7,646 nt of DNA from Candidatus Cellulosilyticum pullistercoris (GCA_018883705.1 JAHLFQ010000169.1:1-7646); one strand, 5' to 3'; positions 1-5,877 are shown, counted from the stretch's first letter. The notes: generated from the sequence alone by a model not told the origin. Translations and numbers: made by a program.

Positions 1-624
1 AATGAGCTTTTTAAAAAGGGTGCAAAAGTTATTCGTGAAGATACTCACGTATCAGGACATGCTGCAAGAGAAGAGCTTAAACTCATTCATACACTTATTA
101 GACCAAAATATTTTATTCCAGTACATGGTGAATATCGTCACTTACAAAAGCATACTGAGCTAGCAATGGAACTTGGAATGAAACGAAATAATATTGTTAT
201 TCCATCTATTGGCGAAGTGATTGAACTTGGTTCAGATCAGATTAAAGTAGTGGGTAATGTACCATCAGGTCAAGTTCTTGTAGATGGGCTTGGTGTAGGA
301 GATGTAGGAAATATTGTTCTTCGTGATAGAAAACATCTCTCACAAGATGGTCTTTTAATTGTTGTTATGACACTTGAAAAAGAATCAGGTATTGTTGTAG
401 CTGGACCAGATATCATTTCACGTGGCTTTGTATATGTACGTGAAGCTGAAAATCTTATGGAAGAAGCTAAATTTGTAGTAAGAAAAGCATTAAATCGTTG
501 TGAAGATAAACACATTGTAGAGTGGTCTCAAATTAAAACCATTGTAAAAGATGATTTAAGAGAATTTGTATGGCAAAAAACTAAACGTAGTCCAATGATT
601 TTACCAATTATAATGGAAGTTTAA
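1..624 (+). CDS. rnj: Ribonuclease J, C-terminal part (5'-truncated by window edge)
   Basis: The reading frame is open from base 1 and ends at TAA 622-624, giving the last 207 residues of a protein that is usually about 555 residues long. RNase J is a zinc-dependent metallo-beta-lactamase/beta-CASP ribonuclease with 5'-3' exo- and endonuclease activity in mRNA decay and rRNA maturation. Visible family hallmarks are the beta-CASP end with VSGHA and PKYFIPVHGEYRHL near the beginning of the fragment, GDVGNIVLRDR, AGPDIISRGFVYVRE, and the C-terminal tail ending KTKRSPMILPIIMEV, which closely resembles Bacillus RNase J. The catalytic HxHxDH motif lies outside the window. An ATG at 166 is internal and not the real start. 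The gene is followed at once by a strong terminator, so it is the last gene of its unit. J1 versus J2 cannot be decided from this fragment. Identity is secure. Confidence 0.96.
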   Translation, partial: NELFKKGAKVIREDTHVSGHAAREELKLIHTLIRPKYFIPVHGEYRHLQKHTELAMELGMKRNNIVIPSIGEVIELGSDQIKVVGNVPSGQVLVDGLGVGDVGNIVLRDRKHLSQDGLLIVVMTLEKESGIVVAGPDIISRGFVYVREAENLMEEAKFVVRKALNRCEDKHIVEWSQIKTIVKDDLREFVWQKTKRSPMILPIIMEV

Positions 625-630
625 AACTTA

Positions 631-672
631 AGATAGCAAGGTAAACCTAATAGTTTACTTTGCTATCTTTTT
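631..672 (+). terminator. Intrinsic terminator of the RNase J gene
   Basis: A 16-bp stem (631-646 with 653-668, one G-T pair) encloses a 6-nt loop and is followed by a T run at 668-672, starting 6 bases after the stop codon. On the - strand the hairpin is followed by a shorter T run (GTTTTAA), so it might also stop read-through from sigK. Confidence 0.9.
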
Positions 673-680
673 AATTATTG

Positions 681-744
681 AAATATCATATATCTAGCTT
701 GTATATAAACATATGAGATGATACTAAAGGTATATATGATATTT
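681..744. repeat. 13-bp perfect inverted repeat with 38-nt spacer
   Basis: Bases 681-693 (AAATATCATATAT) are the exact reverse complement of 732-744. The arms lie between the RNase J terminator and the 3' end of sigK, in a stretch with no gene. The arms are almost pure A/T and the loop is long, so a terminator role is doubtful. A protein-binding site, a decayed element end or chance are all possible. Function unknown. Confidence 0.55.
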
Positions 745-786
745 GATAAATCATTCTATAGTAAGAGTGCATATTTAATGTATCAT

Positions 787-1455
787 TTATGTGTCTTTCT
801 TCTGGAGTTCACGGTATAATTTTTTTAATGCTTTCTTTTCGATTCTAGATACATAAGAGCGGGAAATTCCCATAATTTCAGCGATTTCTCTTTGTGTTTT
901 TTCTTCTTGATTATTGAGACCATATCTTAAAATAAGAATTTCTTTTTCTCTAGTCTTTAGAGCATCACGAATATGTTGATATAATTTTCTAACCTCAATA
1001 TCTAAATCTACTTGATCAAAAATAGTATCATTTTCGGTACATAAAATATCAAGAAGGCTGATTTCATTACCTTCTTGATCCATCCCTATAGGTGCATGCA
1101 GTGAGGTTTCGTAGCGCTGTTTACGTCCGGCACGAATACTCATTAATATCTCATTTTCTATGCAGCGAGCGGCATAGGTAGCAAGCCTAGTACACTTATT
1201 TGGATCAAAAGAAGTAATACCTTTAATGAGTCCAATGGTACCTATGGAGATGAGATCATCCATATCATTACTAACATTATTATATTTTTTTACAATATGG
1301 GCTACTAGTCTAAGATTCCGTTCAATAAGTATATTTTTAGCAGTATCATCACCTAACTGATAACGTTCTAAATAATACTTTTCCTCTTCAGCGGAAAGAG
1401 GCTGTGGAAAGGAAGAAATATTACTAAAATAAGAAAAACAAAATAGTGGGAGCAT
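787..1455 (-). CDS. sigK: RNA polymerase sporulation sigma factor SigK
   Basis: This is the late mother-cell sigma factor, which directs coat and spore-maturation genes including dipicolinate synthesis. The product is 222 residues from the chosen start. SigK rather than SigE is indicated by FPQPLS (16-21), LRLVAHIVKKY (48-58) and SLHAPIGMDQEGNEISLLDIL (118-138). Region 2 spans about 43-104 (DLISIGTIGLIKGI, LATYAARCIENEIL). Region 4 with its helix-turn-helix spans about 186-213 (KTQREIAEIMGISRSYVSRIEKKALKKL). The frame could open 33 bases earlier at 1488, but GGAGGTG lies 9 bases before the ATG at 1455, nothing similar precedes 1488, and the putative promoter -10 lies only 3 bases upstream of 1488. 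With the 1455 start the N-terminus MLPLFCFSYFSN is hydrophobic but much shorter than the roughly 20-residue Bacillus pro-sequence. There is no skin-type interruption. The gene stands alone. Confidence 0.93.
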   Translation of the reverse strand: MLPLFCFSYFSNISSFPQPLSAEEEKYYLERYQLGDDTAKNILIERNLRLVAHIVKKYNNVSNDMDDLISIGTIGLIKGITSFDPNKCTRLATYAARCIENEILMSIRAGRKQRYETSLHAPIGMDQEGNEISLLDILCTENDTIFDQVDLDIEVRKLYQHIRDALKTREKEILILRYGLNNQEEKTQREIAEIMGISRSYVSRIEKKALKKLYRELQKKDT

Positions 1456-1464
1456 AATAAAGTG

Positions 1465-1471
1465 CACCTCC
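1465..1471 (-). promoter_or_regulatory. Shine-Dalgarno that sets the sigK start
   Basis: The - strand reads GGAGGTG, 9 bases before the ATG at 1455. It is internal to the longer alternative ORF, whose own ATG at 1488 is preceded only by CATACACTAATT and has no purine-rich site. This favours the shorter protein. Confidence 0.8.
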
Positions 1472-1491
1472 GTAAGAAAAGGGCTCATAAT

Positions 1492-1520
1492 TAGTGTATG
1501 TGGGAGATTTATAAATGGTG
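1492..1520 (-). promoter_or_regulatory. Putative SigK-type (SigE/SigK) promoter of sigK
   Basis: On the - strand CACC (1520-1517), a 16-nt spacer and CATACACTA (1500-1492) match the SigK consensus, roughly mACm, 16-17 nt, CATAnnnTA. The -10 also fits the SigE form CATACAnT. In Bacillus subtilis sigK is transcribed by SigE RNA polymerase and then autoregulated by SigK, so the location makes sense. Transcription would begin near 1484-1487, just inside or beyond the ATG at 1488, which supports the start at 1455. Prediction only. Confidence 0.7.
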
Positions 1521-1582
1521 CGCGTACATTTTCTTATTTATTAAAGTTATTTTGATTAGGGTTAATAAGTTTAAAGCAAACA

Positions 1583-1616
1583 AAAAAACAGTTCTTATAA
1601 AGAAGAACTGTTTTTT
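1583..1616 (-). terminator. Terminator of the trmR-trhP unit (bidirectional shape)
   Basis: The core stem AACAGTTCTT/AAGAACTGTT (1587-1596 with 1603-1612) has a 6-nt loop and is flanked by A7 on the left and T6 on the right, so each strand sees a stem followed by a T run. Read on the - strand it lies 41 bases past the trhP stop codon. It separates that unit from the sigK promoter just downstream. Confidence 0.88.
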
Positions 1617-1657
1617 ATATAAATTTTAGCTTGATTAAATACGATAATATCAGGTCA

Positions 1658-2911
1658 TTAGTCATTAAACTTAGTTTGATCAAATTTTCTTAAGATAGAT
1701 GGGACAGGTACATTGGCTTCACACTTAAAGCGTACAATTTGCTTAGGATGAGGTGCAGATTCAATAGCATTACCATCCTCATCAAATAATTCATGAATAG
1801 TTACTGGGATAAAATCACCTTGTGGAATCAGAATTTCTAAGCTATCACCTACTGAAAACTTACGGCGTTGTTCAACAGTAACCATTTGAGTAGCTTCGTC
1901 ATAATTTCTAATAACACCAGAAAAATCATAATTACGTACGTAAGAGTTGTGTGTATAAGTTTGATCTTTATCGGTTGGTTTATGTTCATAGAAACCAGTT
2001 GTAAATTCTCGATGACTTGCCTTACCTACTTCACGTAAGAAATAATCTTTCTTTGCCTCAAATTCTGCAGGATCACGAAGATATGCGTCAATGGCCTCAC
2101 GATATGCTTTTACAACAGTCGCAACATAAAGTGGTGTTTTCATACGCCCCTCAATTTTAAAGCTGTAAATACCCGCATTAATGAGTTCTGGAATGTACTC
2201 AATCATACATAGATCACGTGAATTATAAATATAAGTACCACGTTCATCTTCTTCAACTGGCATATATTCACCTGGGCGTGTTTCTTCAACAACGTTATAT
2301 TTCCAACGACAAGGTTGTGCACATTCACCATGGTTTGCATCTCTTCCTGTTAAGTAATTACTTAATAAGCAACGACCAGAATAGGCCATACACATGGCAC
2401 CATGTACAAATGATTCTAAGTCAACGTCTTCTGGTAAGTTATCATGCATAGCTTTAATTTCAGCAAAGGAAAGTTCACGTGCTGTTACAATACGTTTGGC
2501 ACCTTGTTTTACCCAGAAGAGGGCAGTATGATAGTTTGTATTATTCGCTTGTGTAGAGATATGCACTTCCATGTTAGGTACTGTTTCACGAACAATACTA
2601 AAGACACCAGGATCAGCAACAATTAAAGCATCCACGCCGATAGACTCTAAGTATAAGAAGTATTCACGCATGCCTTCAAAATCTTGATGATGTGCAAAAA
2701 TATTACAAGTTACATAAACTTCAACACCATGGGCATGAGCGAATTTAATACCTTCTTTCATTTCTTCATCTGTAAAGTTTTTAGCCTTAGCACGAAGGCC
2801 ATATTTATTTCCACCAATATAAACAGCATCTGCACCATATAGTACAGCAACTTTTAAATTTTCTAAGCTTCCTGCAGGAGCAAGAAGCTCTACTTTTTTA
2901 TTATGACTCAT
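1658..2911 (-). CDS. trhP: tRNA 5-hydroxyuridine synthase TrhP (peptidase U32 family)
   Basis: The product has 417 residues, close to Bacillus YrrO/TrhP2. The family name 'peptidase U32' is historical. TrhP proteins are iron-sulfur proteins that hydroxylate uridine 34 of tRNA to ho5U, using prephenate-dependent chemistry. Numbered from ATG 2911: LLAPAGSLENLKVA (8-21), GADAVYIGG (26-34), HISTQANNTN (117-126), then the cysteine region VHGAMCMAYSGRC...GECAQPC (169-201). Cys174, Cys181, Cys197 and Cys235 have the spacing expected for [4Fe-4S] ligands in U32 proteins. KIEGRMK lies at 252-258. A U32 C-terminal beta-barrel-like domain covers about 320-405. The frame could begin 15 bases earlier at a TTG, but GGAGG at 2920-2924 fits the ATG at 2911. 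This start overlaps trmR by 11 bases, implying translational coupling. Adjacency to trmR strongly supports tRNA hydroxylation over the related RlhA or UbiU roles. Confidence 0.88.
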   Translation of the reverse strand: MSHNKKVELLAPAGSLENLKVAVLYGADAVYIGGNKYGLRAKAKNFTDEEMKEGIKFAHAHGVEVYVTCNIFAHHQDFEGMREYFLYLESIGVDALIVADPGVFSIVRETVPNMEVHISTQANNTNYHTALFWVKQGAKRIVTARELSFAEIKAMHDNLPEDVDLESFVHGAMCMAYSGRCLLSNYLTGRDANHGECAQPCRWKYNVVEETRPGEYMPVEEDERGTYIYNSRDLCMIEYIPELINAGIYSFKIEGRMKTPLYVATVVKAYREAIDAYLRDPAEFEAKKDYFLREVGKASHREFTTGFYEHKPTDKDQTYTHNSYVRNYDFSGVIRNYDEATQMVTVEQRRKFSVGDSLEILIPQGDFIPVTIHELFDEDGNAIESAPHPKQIVRFKCEANVPVPSILRKFDQTKFND

Positions 2912-3581
2912 TTGTATTTCCTCCAATTTTATAACTTAGTGCAACACCATCGCCTATTGGCATAACAGTTGAAACAAGTTCATCTGAATGCATGATAGTC
3001 CATAAAAAATCTCTAAGCCTAGAATGGGTTGTTCTTTGTCTACGATCTATTAAATAACGAGATTTTGCAACACTTCCTTTATGAAGAACATTATCTGTAA
3101 TGAGTAGACCACCTGGCTTAAGTACACGAATACATTCTGGTAAAAAATTAATATATTGGCCTTTTGCACAATCCATAAATACAACATCATAATGTGCTGA
3201 TGGCAGTGTAAGAAGAGTATTTACGGCATCGCCTTCAATAATTTCGATAGTTTTTTCAAGACCGGCTCTCTTAATATTTTTAGTTGCTTTTTGAATCATA
3301 TAAGGGAAACGTTCTAGAGTAGTAATTTTACCATTTTTATTTAAATATTCACTCATTAAAATAGATGAATAACCTACAGCTGTTCCAATTTCCAGTATTG
3401 TACTAGGCTTAATTAATGAGAGTTGTACACGCATGAAATCAGCAACTTCAGGTTTAATAATTGGCCAAGTTTCTGCTTCAGATGCAATTTGTGTTTCTAT
3501 TTCTGCTAAGATAGAAGAGTTAGGCACTGTATGTAGCGCTCTAATATATTCAACAATGTAACTATAACTAATTTCACTCAT
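2901..3581 (-). CDS. trmR: tRNA 5-hydroxyuridine O-methyltransferase TrmR (YrrM-like)
   Basis: A 226-residue class I SAM-dependent O-methyltransferase of the catechol/caffeoyl-CoA type. The family member next to U32 genes in Bacillus (YrrM, now TrmR) methylates ho5U34 of tRNA to 5-methoxyuridine. Motif I EIGTAVGYSSI (64-74) binds SAM, and Glu90 (TTLE) probably holds the ribose. The metal-binding Asp-Asp-Asn trio is present as Asp137 (MDCAKG), Asp163 and Asn164 (ITDNV). KPGGLLITDNVLHKG (155-169) is typical. The start ATG at 3581 has AAAGGG 7 bases upstream. The 3' end overlaps trhP, whose Shine-Dalgarno lies inside the last trmR codons (GlyGlyAsn). A generic small-molecule O-methyltransferase is possible from sequence alone. 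The pairing with trhP makes tRNA the likely substrate. Confidence 0.87.
   Translation of the reverse strand: MSEISYSYIVEYIRALHTVPNSSILAEIETQIASEAETWPIIKPEVADFMRVQLSLIKPSTILEIGTAVGYSSILMSEYLNKNGKITTLERFPYMIQKATKNIKRAGLEKTIEIIEGDAVNTLLTLPSAHYDVVFMDCAKGQYINFLPECIRVLKPGGLLITDNVLHKGSVAKSRYLIDRRQRTTHSRLRDFLWTIMHSDELVSTVMPIGDGVALSYKIGGNTNES
2920..2924 (-). promoter_or_regulatory. Shine-Dalgarno of trhP inside the end of trmR
   Basis: GGAGG on the - strand lies 8 bases before the ATG at 2911 and within trmR codons. It decides for the ATG over an in-frame TTG at 2926 that would overlap the Shine-Dalgarno itself. Confidence 0.8.
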
Positions 3582-3626
3582 CTAAAGACCCTTTCTAAAC
3601 TATTTTCTTATGTCAATATAAAGTGA

Positions 3627-3655
3627 ATAGTAACATACAATCCCTTAAAATACAA
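3627..3655 (-). promoter_or_regulatory. Putative proximal SigA promoter of trmR-trhP
   Basis: TTGTAT (3655-3650), 17-nt spacer, TACTAT (3632-3627), with TG one base before the -10 (extended -10). It would give a short leader of about 40 nt before the trmR start. Prediction from consensus only. Confidence 0.5.
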
Positions 3656-3727
3656 GGTTTGTAAAATACTTAAGTAAATAATAGCGTATAAATGATATGA
3701 ATAAGTTCCCATTCTTAAGCTTTGTTA

Positions 3728-3757
3728 AGTATAGCACGTAGTCCCCTAATGATGCAA
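3728..3757 (-). promoter_or_regulatory. Putative distal SigA promoter upstream of trmR
   Basis: TTGCAT (3757-3752), 18-nt spacer, TATACT (3733-3728) preceded by TGC, an extended -10. Transcripts starting near 3721 would carry a leader of about 140 nt before trmR. The leader holds a small imperfect hairpin (arms TACAA and TTGTA) overlapping the -35 of the proximal promoter. Prediction only. Confidence 0.45.
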
Positions 3758-3910
3758 TTTATACTTTTGTTTGTATATTTTTGGGTTTTATTAAATGATT
3801 TATATGAATTGATCGTATTTAAGAAAGAAAAATGAATTAAAAAGCATAGTATGTAAGATAAATTATAGTAAAACTTCTAAAGACAAGCGTAAAATAAATG
3901 CTGCCAATAT

Positions 3911-3937
3911 TAAACCACCACTTGATGTGGTGGTTTA
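3911..3937 (-). terminator. Hairpin terminator of the small membrane protein gene
   Basis: An 11-bp perfect stem (3911-3921 with 3927-3937; core ACCACCAC/GTGGTGGT) with a 5-nt loop begins 4 bases after the stop codon at 3942. The - strand tract that follows is only TTTAATATT-like, so termination may be leaky. Confidence 0.7.
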
Positions 3938-3941
3938 TAAA

Positions 3942-4133
3942 TTATATGATCATCCAATTCATTTTAGATACCTCATTACTTGTCACCCTTGCTGCTTCTG
4001 ATTCAATCATATTTTTGGTGTAGGCGTAGGAAGAGCATGCTACCTTATATCCAATCCATAGGCCTGTGATGAGTAGGATCAAGCTAAAAAACGTGCTCAC
4101 AATGATTCTAGTGACATCTCGTTTACTTGACAT
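3942..4133 (-). CDS. Small single-pass membrane protein, 63 residues, unrecognised
   Basis: From the ATG at 4133 the product reads MSSKRDVTRII, then a hydrophobic segment (about residues 10-30, VSTFFSLILLITGLWIGYKVA) and a polar tail ending NWMII. The positive N-terminus predicts an N-in, C-out single-pass topology. Reality is supported by AAGGAG 6 bases before the ATG, a near-consensus SigA promoter upstream and a hairpin terminator just after the stop. The frame is open back to 4196, but those codons lie across the promoter and have no Shine-Dalgarno. The TM segment followed by a GYK..YAYT-like stretch is reminiscent of the N-terminal anchor of MltG/YceG-type proteins, whose gene precedes trmR in Bacillus. 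The protein stops before any such catalytic domain. That link is inference, and no function is assigned. Confidence 0.78.
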   Translation of the reverse strand: MSSKRDVTRIIVSTFFSLILLITGLWIGYKVACSSYAYTKNMIESEAARVTSNEVSKMNWMII

Positions 4134-4139
4134 AATATT

Positions 4140-4145
4140 CTCCTT
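4140..4145 (-). promoter_or_regulatory. Shine-Dalgarno of the 63-residue protein
   Basis: AAGGAG on the - strand lies 6 bases before the ATG at 4133. It selects this start over upstream in-frame ATGs reaching back to 4196. Confidence 0.75.
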
Positions 4146-4167
4146 AAAATGATTATATATTATAAAA

Positions 4168-4196
4168 ATTATATCTATTTTTAGTGGATAATTCAA
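4168..4196 (-). promoter_or_regulatory. Near-consensus SigA promoter of the small membrane protein gene
   Basis: TTGAAT (4196-4191), 17-nt spacer, TATAAT (4173-4168) on the - strand, about 35 bases before the start codon. This is the best vegetative promoter match in the window. Confidence 0.75.
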
Positions 4197-4302
4197 GACT
4201 TTAGCGTTTTTATCGCAGCATATGTATAGATGGTATAATATATCTAACGGATAAATACAAGTATCACAACTTTAAGTGATTAGGCAATAGAATCAATAGA
4301 TT

Positions 4303-4357
4303 AAAAAAAGCATAAACAAGGAGATACGTAGAGTACTTAATCTCCTTGCTTATGCTT
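4303..4357 (-). terminator. Terminator of dpaAB, overlapping the dpaB stop codon
   Basis: An 18-position stem with one mismatch (4308-4325 with 4340-4357) and a 14-nt loop is followed on the - strand by a run of T (complement of the A run at 4303-4309). Two bases of the dpaB stop codon lie in the stem, so translation reaches right into the hairpin. Confidence 0.88.
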
Positions 4358-4943
4358 AGTAAGTGATGAGTACTGGTTGAATTTGTTTACCAGATAGTGC
4401 CATAGAAAGCGTATTTTGAATCTGAGAGAAATCTGAAACGAGTGAATAAGGTTTTTTTATCGGATCATCTTGACCTAGTGGTACAAAGTAAACATTTTTC
4501 TTATTGAATAAACCACCTATATTCTTTAAATTTGATCCTAATCCATCATTAGTTGCTAGAGAAAGAATAACAGGCTTACCATTTCTCATTAAAGATTTTG
4601 TAGCAAGTAGAACAGGTGTATCTGTAATTGCAAAATTAAGTTTTGCAAGTGTATTACCCGTACAAGGTGCAATAAGAATCGCATCTATTATATTTTTAGG
4701 ACCTAAGGGTTCTGCATCTGCAAGGGTATGAATAATTTTCTTTTGAGTAATGGTTTCGATTCGAGAAATAATGTCACTAGCTTCCCCGAATCTTGTAGAG
4801 ATTTCATAAGCATTAAAAGACATAATAGGGAAAACGTTAATGCCAAGTTGTGTAAGATCTTCTATAGCTTTAATGGCCTTAGCAAATGTACAAAATGAGC
4901 CACATAATGCAACGCCAAGGTTGAGTCCGTCTAGTTCTTTCAT
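4356..4943 (-). CDS. dpaB: Dipicolinate synthase subunit B (flavoprotein-like)
   Basis: A 195-residue protein (family about 200) with a flavoprotein/HFCD-type fold, also called SpoVFB. With DpaA it forms dipicolinic acid from 4-hydroxy-tetrahydrodipicolinate in the mother cell, and the product is taken into the spore core with calcium. Visible family motifs are GVALCGSFCT (10-19), NAYEISTRFGEA (44-55), AEPLGPK (77-83), IAPCTGNTLAKL (91-102), LATNDGLGSNLKNIGGL (129-145) and GQDDPIKKPYSLV (157-169). All align by eye with Bacillus SpoVFB. The ATG overlaps the dpaA stop as ATGA. AGGGGG 7 bases upstream is a usable Shine-Dalgarno, and translation is probably coupled. Unlike Bacillus, no asd, dapG or dapA gene follows; the unit ends at once. 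Many clostridia lack this gene, so its presence is informative about lineage. Confidence 0.95.
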   Translation of the reverse strand: MKELDGLNLGVALCGSFCTFAKAIKAIEDLTQLGINVFPIMSFNAYEISTRFGEASDIISRIETITQKKIIHTLADAEPLGPKNIIDAILIAPCTGNTLAKLNFAITDTPVLLATKSLMRNGKPVILSLATNDGLGSNLKNIGGLFNKKNVYFVPLGQDDPIKKPYSLVSDFSQIQNTLSMALSGKQIQPVLITY

Positions 4944-5812
4944 AGTATAGCCCCCTGATTACGTAAGTTGATTAAAAGACATTGATAAAGAATATCAGCT
5001 GCAGTTTTAGGGGAAACAATTCCTGGTAAACTTGGTGCTGGAACATGATGAATTCCTTTATTTTGACAATACTCAATATCTATACCACCTGGTGTAGAGG
5101 CGAGTTCAATATAGACCACTTCTGGATTAAATAAATCAATAAAGGAAGCATCCAGAAATTTTACGGGTATTGTATTAAAAATAAAATCAAATTCGTGAAG
5201 ATAAAGTTTAAGGTCATCTAGTGGAATAGGTCGATAACCATAGGTGCTGATAAAAGATAAATCTGTCGTTGAACGTGCTTCTACAGAAACATTGGCACCC
5301 AAGGCATGTAGTTTATAAGCTAGTAGTTTACCACAACGCCCATATCCAAGAACGAGACACTTACTATTATGCAAAGTAATTTCGCTATTTTGCATAGCAT
5401 ACTGTATGGCACCTTCCGCAGTAGGAATAGCATTTAATATAGCAATTTCATCCATATCAAAAATATCACAATATTTTACATGATACTTTTCAAAAAGTTT
5501 TCTCATATTAGGATTAAGTACACTGCCTAAAACAAAACTATTAGCAGCTACTAAGAAAAATTGTTCTATAGAAACATAGCTATTACACATAGGCGTATAG
5601 ATGCATTTGCCATCTTTCGAAAAAGGAATTGGACCTATAATAAAAGGGCAGTCTTTAATTTCACTAAGCGAATCACAGACTCTAGCTTCTTTTGGTAAAT
5701 CTGGATGACACAGACCATAAACAGAAACGTTAATCCCTTTTTGACATAAAATTTGGGCAAGTCTTACAAAGCGTAAGTCGCCACCTACAATAGAAACATT
5801 GAGTTTATTCAT
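4940..5812 (-). CDS. dpaA: Dipicolinate synthase subunit A (dehydrogenase-like)
   Basis: A 290-residue protein (SpoVFA is about 297). It is the nucleotide-binding partner of DpaB in the last step of dipicolinate synthesis during late sporulation. The N-terminal part starts with a Rossmann-like VSIVGGDLRFVRLAQIL (6-22). A second nucleotide-binding segment KCLVLGYGRCGKLLAYKLHALGANVSVEARS (151-181) carries the GxGxxG motif at 156-161. NAIPTAEGAIQYAM (127-140), LASTPGGIDIEYC (237-249) and APSLPGIVSPKTAADIL (259-275) are family signatures. The ATG at 5812 has GGAGGAG 6 bases upstream. It is first in a two-gene unit with dpaB and is preceded by a SigK-like promoter. The sequence appears complete, with no missing key motif. 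Confidence 0.95.
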   Translation of the reverse strand: MNKLNVSIVGGDLRFVRLAQILCQKGINVSVYGLCHPDLPKEARVCDSLSEIKDCPFIIGPIPFSKDGKCIYTPMCNSYVSIEQFFLVAANSFVLGSVLNPNMRKLFEKYHVKYCDIFDMDEIAILNAIPTAEGAIQYAMQNSEITLHNSKCLVLGYGRCGKLLAYKLHALGANVSVEARSTTDLSFISTYGYRPIPLDDLKLYLHEFDFIFNTIPVKFLDASFIDLFNPEVVYIELASTPGGIDIEYCQNKGIHHVPAPSLPGIVSPKTAADILYQCLLINLRNQGAIL

Positions 5813-5849
5813 GATTTACTCCTCCAGCTGATATAAAATGTCTATATTA

Positions 5850-5877
5850 TAAAATATGAAATCCAAGATAAATTGTG
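5850..5877 (-). promoter_or_regulatory. Putative SigK-type promoter of dpaAB
   Basis: CACA (5877-5874), 15-nt spacer, CATATTTTA (5858-5850) on the - strand, the -10 fitting CATAnnnTA. The spacer is a base shorter than the usual 16-17, which lowers confidence. In Bacillus the orthologous operon is SigK-dependent, so the assignment is biologically consistent. No good SigA promoter competes in the same interval. Confidence 0.5.

Larger units (their letters stand above)
3593..3910. other. Gene-free AT-rich stretch upstream of trmR
   Basis: Roughly 320 bases between the trmR ribosome binding site and the small-gene terminator. All frames are broken by stops, and I see no tRNA, known riboswitch or protein remnant. 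On the - strand it contains two promoter-like sequences (3627-3655 and 3728-3757). The part from about 3758 to 3910 shows nothing I can name. Confidence 0.6.

Noticed and set aside
270..515. Antisense ORF of 81 codons opposite the RNase J gene
   Set aside because: It lies entirely inside a conserved coding region, is low in protein-like features and has no ribosome binding site worth noting.
787..1455. sigK interrupted by a skin-like element
   Set aside because: The coding sequence is continuous from N-terminus through region 4 with no insertion or recombinase gene.
1456..1488. Longer sigK starting at the ATG at 1488 (233 residues)
   Set aside because: It has no Shine-Dalgarno, and a strong promoter -10 lies 3 bases upstream, so the ATG would be at or before the transcript start. 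GGAGGTG fits the ATG at 1455. It remains a live alternative because its pro-sequence length would match Bacillus.
2218..2626. Two + strand ORFs (2218-2451 and 2444-2626) opposite trhP
   Set aside because: They are antisense to the conserved cysteine region and central domain of trhP. Their His/Tyr-rich or Cys-rich composition is a frame artefact.
2912..2926. trhP beginning at the in-frame TTG at 2926
   Set aside because: The TTG lies just upstream of and overlaps the GGAGG that serves the ATG at 2911, and nothing purine-rich precedes the TTG at the right distance.
3593..3910. Remnant of an mltG catalytic domain after the 63-residue protein
   Set aside because: I read the - strand frames and saw only short stop-broken pieces with none of the expected YceG-like motifs. 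A terminator also follows the small gene directly.
4504..4731. + strand ORF of 75 codons opposite dpaB
   Set aside because: Antisense shadow of conserved dpaB motifs, with no supporting signals.
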